In this document: one piece after another, positions 61,195 through 64,000 of the stretch | Layout: each line of letters starts with the position of its first letter | How positions within the stretch are numbered: position 1 is the stretch's first letter | Assembly: GCA_032164245.1 (NCBI GenBank) | Contig: JAVMKO010000003.1 | Coordinates: 6,520,651-6,584,650, forward strand | Direction: 5' to 3' | Length of the DNA stretch: 64,000 nucleotides | DNA from: Sternotherus odoratus | Lineage: Eukaryota; Chordata; Testudines; Kinosternidae | The notes under the pieces: model-generated | What the model was told of the DNA's origin: nothing | What the model saw: the letters and a program-made list of their open reading frames with translations, nothing else | The model's database searches: none | Translations under genes and position numbers: made by a program

Positions 61195-61360
61195 CACTTC
61201 TGAGTTCTAATCATGAATCTGCCATAGTGGGACTTTGGGCAAATAACTCCATTTCCTTATGCCTCCGTTTCCCTATTTGTCTGTGGCTCGTAGTGTTGCC
61301 ATAAGGATCACCTAGTTAATGTTTGCACAGTGCTTTGAAGAGGTAAAGTGCCAAAAATGA
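61195..61360 (+). repeat. MIR-like CORE-SINE, sense orientation
   Basis: 'gggactttgggcaaataact', 'ccatttccttatgcctccgt', 'ttccctatttgtctgtggct', 'gttgccataaggatcaccta', 'gtttgcacagtgctttgaag'. Sense order of MIR; the only plus-oriented copy noted. Confidence 0.75.
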
Positions 61361-62375
61361 TTGGCATCCAGAGCCATAGATAACAAACTCCGCTACAGCT
61401 TTCACTCCCTTCGTCGCATGTTGCGGTTGTTTTTCCTGTACAGGATGTGTCACTTTAATATCGGTGGTCACATGAAATACTCTTGATATCAAGGGGTGAG
61501 ACCTCAGCACAAAGGTCCTCACTGGAGCTGTAAGAAGAGCGAATTTGTGATGGAGAAAACTGCTGGACTGACAGCCCCGGGGACTGATCCAAAGCCCATT
61601 GAAATCAACGGAAAGACTCCCACCGACTTACTGGTCTTTTATCCACAGAATCGGAGCGGCACAGCAATGTAAGCTTCCCCCACGCTGCTTGCAGGCCTGA
61701 GGTACTCTAAGAGTGAGTGAGCAGAGCATTCTTCATGCCCATTTCCAGCAGTGCTGGTGGCTTTTAGATGTGGACACCTGACTACTGGGAACCGGACTGA
61801 GACAAACAATTCATTCCAGACAGGCCACCAAATACCTCTCATTTATTATTGCCTGAGTAACTGGGTAGGGGACCAGGAAATAAACTGGCATCTAGCAAAG
61901 CACGTATGCCCATGTGTAGCTTGTAGTTCCCCGGTGGCCTTGCAATGCGGCTATTTATGTGCTGAAAGTTACGCACATGCTTAAGTGCTTTGCTGGGTTG
62001 GGTCCTTAGCTTGTTATGGAAAACGTGCATTGAATCAGAGCAAATCTTCAGCACTGATTTTTATCAAAACTCAAGAGTCCTCCATGATTCCTCCCAGAGT
62101 TTTCCCACCCTTTTGCATGGCACCGACTATACCGGGTGCCTCTTCTCCACCCTATCCTGCAATAAGGACCCGCTTCTCTAATCATGGCATATATGACCAA
62201 CCTACTCCTGCAAGGAGGAACATGCAGGGCTGCTGGTGGGTGGGTCACCTTTTAGGGAGGGCCCTCAGAGTGGCACCAGCCGTATCCTTTCAACCCCAGG
62301 CCACGTTTTGTGACTTTTTTTCCTACTCGCTTTCGTACAACTCAACCAAAAGCCATGTCATCTCTAGAGAGCGCT
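61361..62375. other. XKR6 intron, nothing recognised
   Basis: One 'ccattgaaatcaacggaaag' motif near 61596. No exon. Confidence 0.4.
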
Positions 62376-62465
62376 AGAAACCAGGACCAGGGGCCAATCC
62401 TGGATTGGCAGGATGGACTGGATGATCTGACAGGGCGTTTCCGTCTCTAATTTCCATGCTCTAGA
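62376..62465 (+). mobile_element. CR1 3'-tail fragment
   Basis: 'ggatggactggatgatctga', 'cagggcgtttccgtctctaa', 'tttccatgctctagaattgt': the CR1 3' end in sense orientation. Confidence 0.7.
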
Positions 62466-63315
62466 ATTGTGTGATACAAAAATTCCTGTACACAAAGACA
62501 CCTTTCTCTCGCAGGTTCCCATGAAAACCCACTAATAAGAAAAATGGGGGAGGTGAAGAGCAGGTGATCTGTGCAGAGCAGGTGATTTATTTGAGGCAGC
62601 TTCGATGCTTTGACAATCCTGGACTGGAAGAGACAGAGGATCCATTGGCTCTTAATTCCAGAATAGAAAAGCTAATCTATGGGGTCCTCTATAGCCACCT
62701 TTCCTTAGTTATGGGTTGACTAGCATAAATCAGGATGATTTTGCAGAGCAAAGTCACGGAGATGCATTAGTTTTGCAGATTCTGAATGGGTGTTGGGGTC
62801 TTTTTTTTAAGCATTCTTGGAGTTCACCAAAAAAAAAAATTCTCTCTCACAAAACAGATCTTGAGCCTGGTTTGGAAGTCAGACTGTTGCACAAAGACTT
62901 CTGCCATTTTCCAGCATCTACTTAATGTAATTCACTGTCAGGCTCACGCCTTCATACCAGAGGGCATCACGCCAGCCCTTGAGTGTCTGCTAGTGTTTGG
63001 CTGTTGGTGAGTGGTATTTTCAAAAGTTGTTGGGCTAACTCCCTTCCCATGGGTACAGTGGGAGTTTTACTGTGCTCAGTGGGAACAGAGTGAGGCCAAT
63101 CCTGAAAACTTCTGAAAATCCCACCCGACAGCAAGAAGTTACCTCATTTTCAAACTTGGCTGTCCAAAGTTAGGTATCTACAGCTGAATTTAAGGACGAA
63201 ACTGGAAACTTGGTGACTAAATAGAGCTGGTTGCAAATTATCCATTGGATTTAGCCTGTTCTGAGATCACAAAGCTGGCCAGTTCCAGAACAAATCCTGC
63301 TTTCTGGAACTGTTA
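62466..63315. other. XKR6 intron, nothing recognised
   Basis: A T run and an A run lie near 62800-62840. A short inverted-repeat-family scrap ('acctcattttcaaacttggc') is near 63142. Confidence 0.4.
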
Positions 63316-63437
63316 CGGTGACTAGATAGAAAGTATGAAAAATCGGGACAGGGAATAGGGGATAATAGGTGCCAATATAAGAAAAAGTCCCAAATTACCA
63401 GGACTGTCCCTATAAAATCAGGACATCTGGTCACCCT
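63316..63437 (-). mobile_element. AGGGTGACCAGA MITE, copy 4 (inverted)
   Basis: Minus strand starts 'agggtgaccagatgtcctga' at 63437 and runs 'ttttatagggacagtcctgg' to 'ctagtcaccgt'. The left end has diverged. Confidence 0.85.
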
Positions 63438-63556
63438 AGGCAGTGTATTCCCTCTTCTATGAATTTACCAAGTAGTCTAAGCCAATAAATTTCAGCCTCT
63501 GGATAGTTTGTAAATGGTTCTTTTCCACTGTTCACTACTGTATGTGATTGTTTACG

Positions 63557-63829
63557 TAAGGATATATCCACACTGCAACATTCCCCTCACCCCTACCCAG
63601 CCAGCAAGTCTCAGAGCCCGACTTGGGCTGGTGGGACTTGCATTACAGGGCTATAGAGATCAGTGCAGCTGTCCCTGAGGATGGGCTCTGAAACCCGGTG
63701 AGGATGGTGGGCCTCACTGGGAACATCTACACTGCTATTTCCAGCCCTGAAGCATGAGCTTAGGTCAGCTGACCTGAACTCCATGGCTCACTGCTGTGGG
63801 GGAACGGTTTGCAGTCTAGATGTACTCTA
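63557..63829. mobile_element. Short DNA transposon with TAGAGTACATCTAGACTGCAA-like ends
   Basis: The left 'taaggatatatccacactgc' and the complement of the right 'gcagtctagatgtactctaa' are inverted repeats over about 20 bp. Interior 'tctcagagcccgacttgggc' and 'gatgggctctgaaacccg' are also inverted relatives. Confidence 0.65.
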
Positions 63830-64000
63830 AGGGTACCTCTACACTACCCGCCGGATCTGCGGTTAGCGATCGATCTATCGGGGATTGTGTAGACACAATC
63901 CCCGAGCGCTCTCCCCGTCGACTCGCGAGAGGCGGAAGTGGAGTTGACGGGGGAGCGGCAGCAGTTGACTTGCCACCGTGAGGACGCCCAGGTAAGTTGA
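63829..64000 (+). mobile_element. MITE of the 21471-21750 family, cut by the window edge
   Basis: 'aagggtacctctacactacc', 'cgatcgatctatcggggatt', 'gtgtagacacaatccccgag', 'gtggagttgacgggggagcg', 'caccgtgaggacgcccaggt'. Same order as the 21.5 kb copy; the right part continues past 64000. It lacks part of the central palindrome. Confidence 0.8.

Overview
The window looks like a piece of a sauropsid (most likely turtle) nuclear chromosome, not a microbial or viral genome. The reasons are one vertebrate coding exon with proper splice signals, long stretches without coding sequence, CR1-type LINE fragments, MIR-like and L2-like remnants, and many short non-autonomous DNA transposons of kinds I associate with turtles and crocodilians. 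The species call is inference; the repeat families are recognised from memory and no search was run.

The only gene identified with confidence is XKR6 (XK-related protein 6) on the minus strand. Its last coding exon spans 45749-46713: an intact frame of 320 complete codons plus one split codon, opened by a CAG splice acceptor and closed by TAA. Everything to the right (46714-64000) is the preceding intron. The AT-rich sequence to the left (about 43500-45748) reads as its 3' UTR. From about 43500 leftward the window is intergenic or belongs to an unknown gene. Two minus-strand stretches there, 22699-22923 and 5428-5685, have the anatomy of terminal coding exons: pyrimidine tract plus AG acceptor, phase-0 open frame, stop, then AATAAA. 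I could not identify their products.

Layout by region. 1-9656: degenerate MIR-like and inverted-repeat elements, an AT-rich island and the 5.4 kb candidate exon. 9657-10354: a 698-bp non-autonomous Helitron with both ends visible. 10355-20826: mostly unassigned sequence with CR1, L2-like and possible old retroviral remnants. 20827-32500: short DNA transposons, MIR-like copies and the 22.7 kb candidate exon. 32500-43500: MIR-like copies, three of the four members of a ~121-124 bp AGGGTGACCAGA family lying between 29.8 and 41.2 kb, and a hAT element with a perfect target duplication. 43500-46713: XKR6 end. 46714-64000: XKR6 intron carrying a second hAT, a foldback element with perfect 78-bp arms nested in an older transposon, CR1/L3 reverse-transcriptase remnants and two abutting elements at the right edge.

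No operon, CRISPR array, rRNA or functional tRNA gene was seen. The most interesting signals are the two candidate exons, the Helitron, and the nested foldback insertion.
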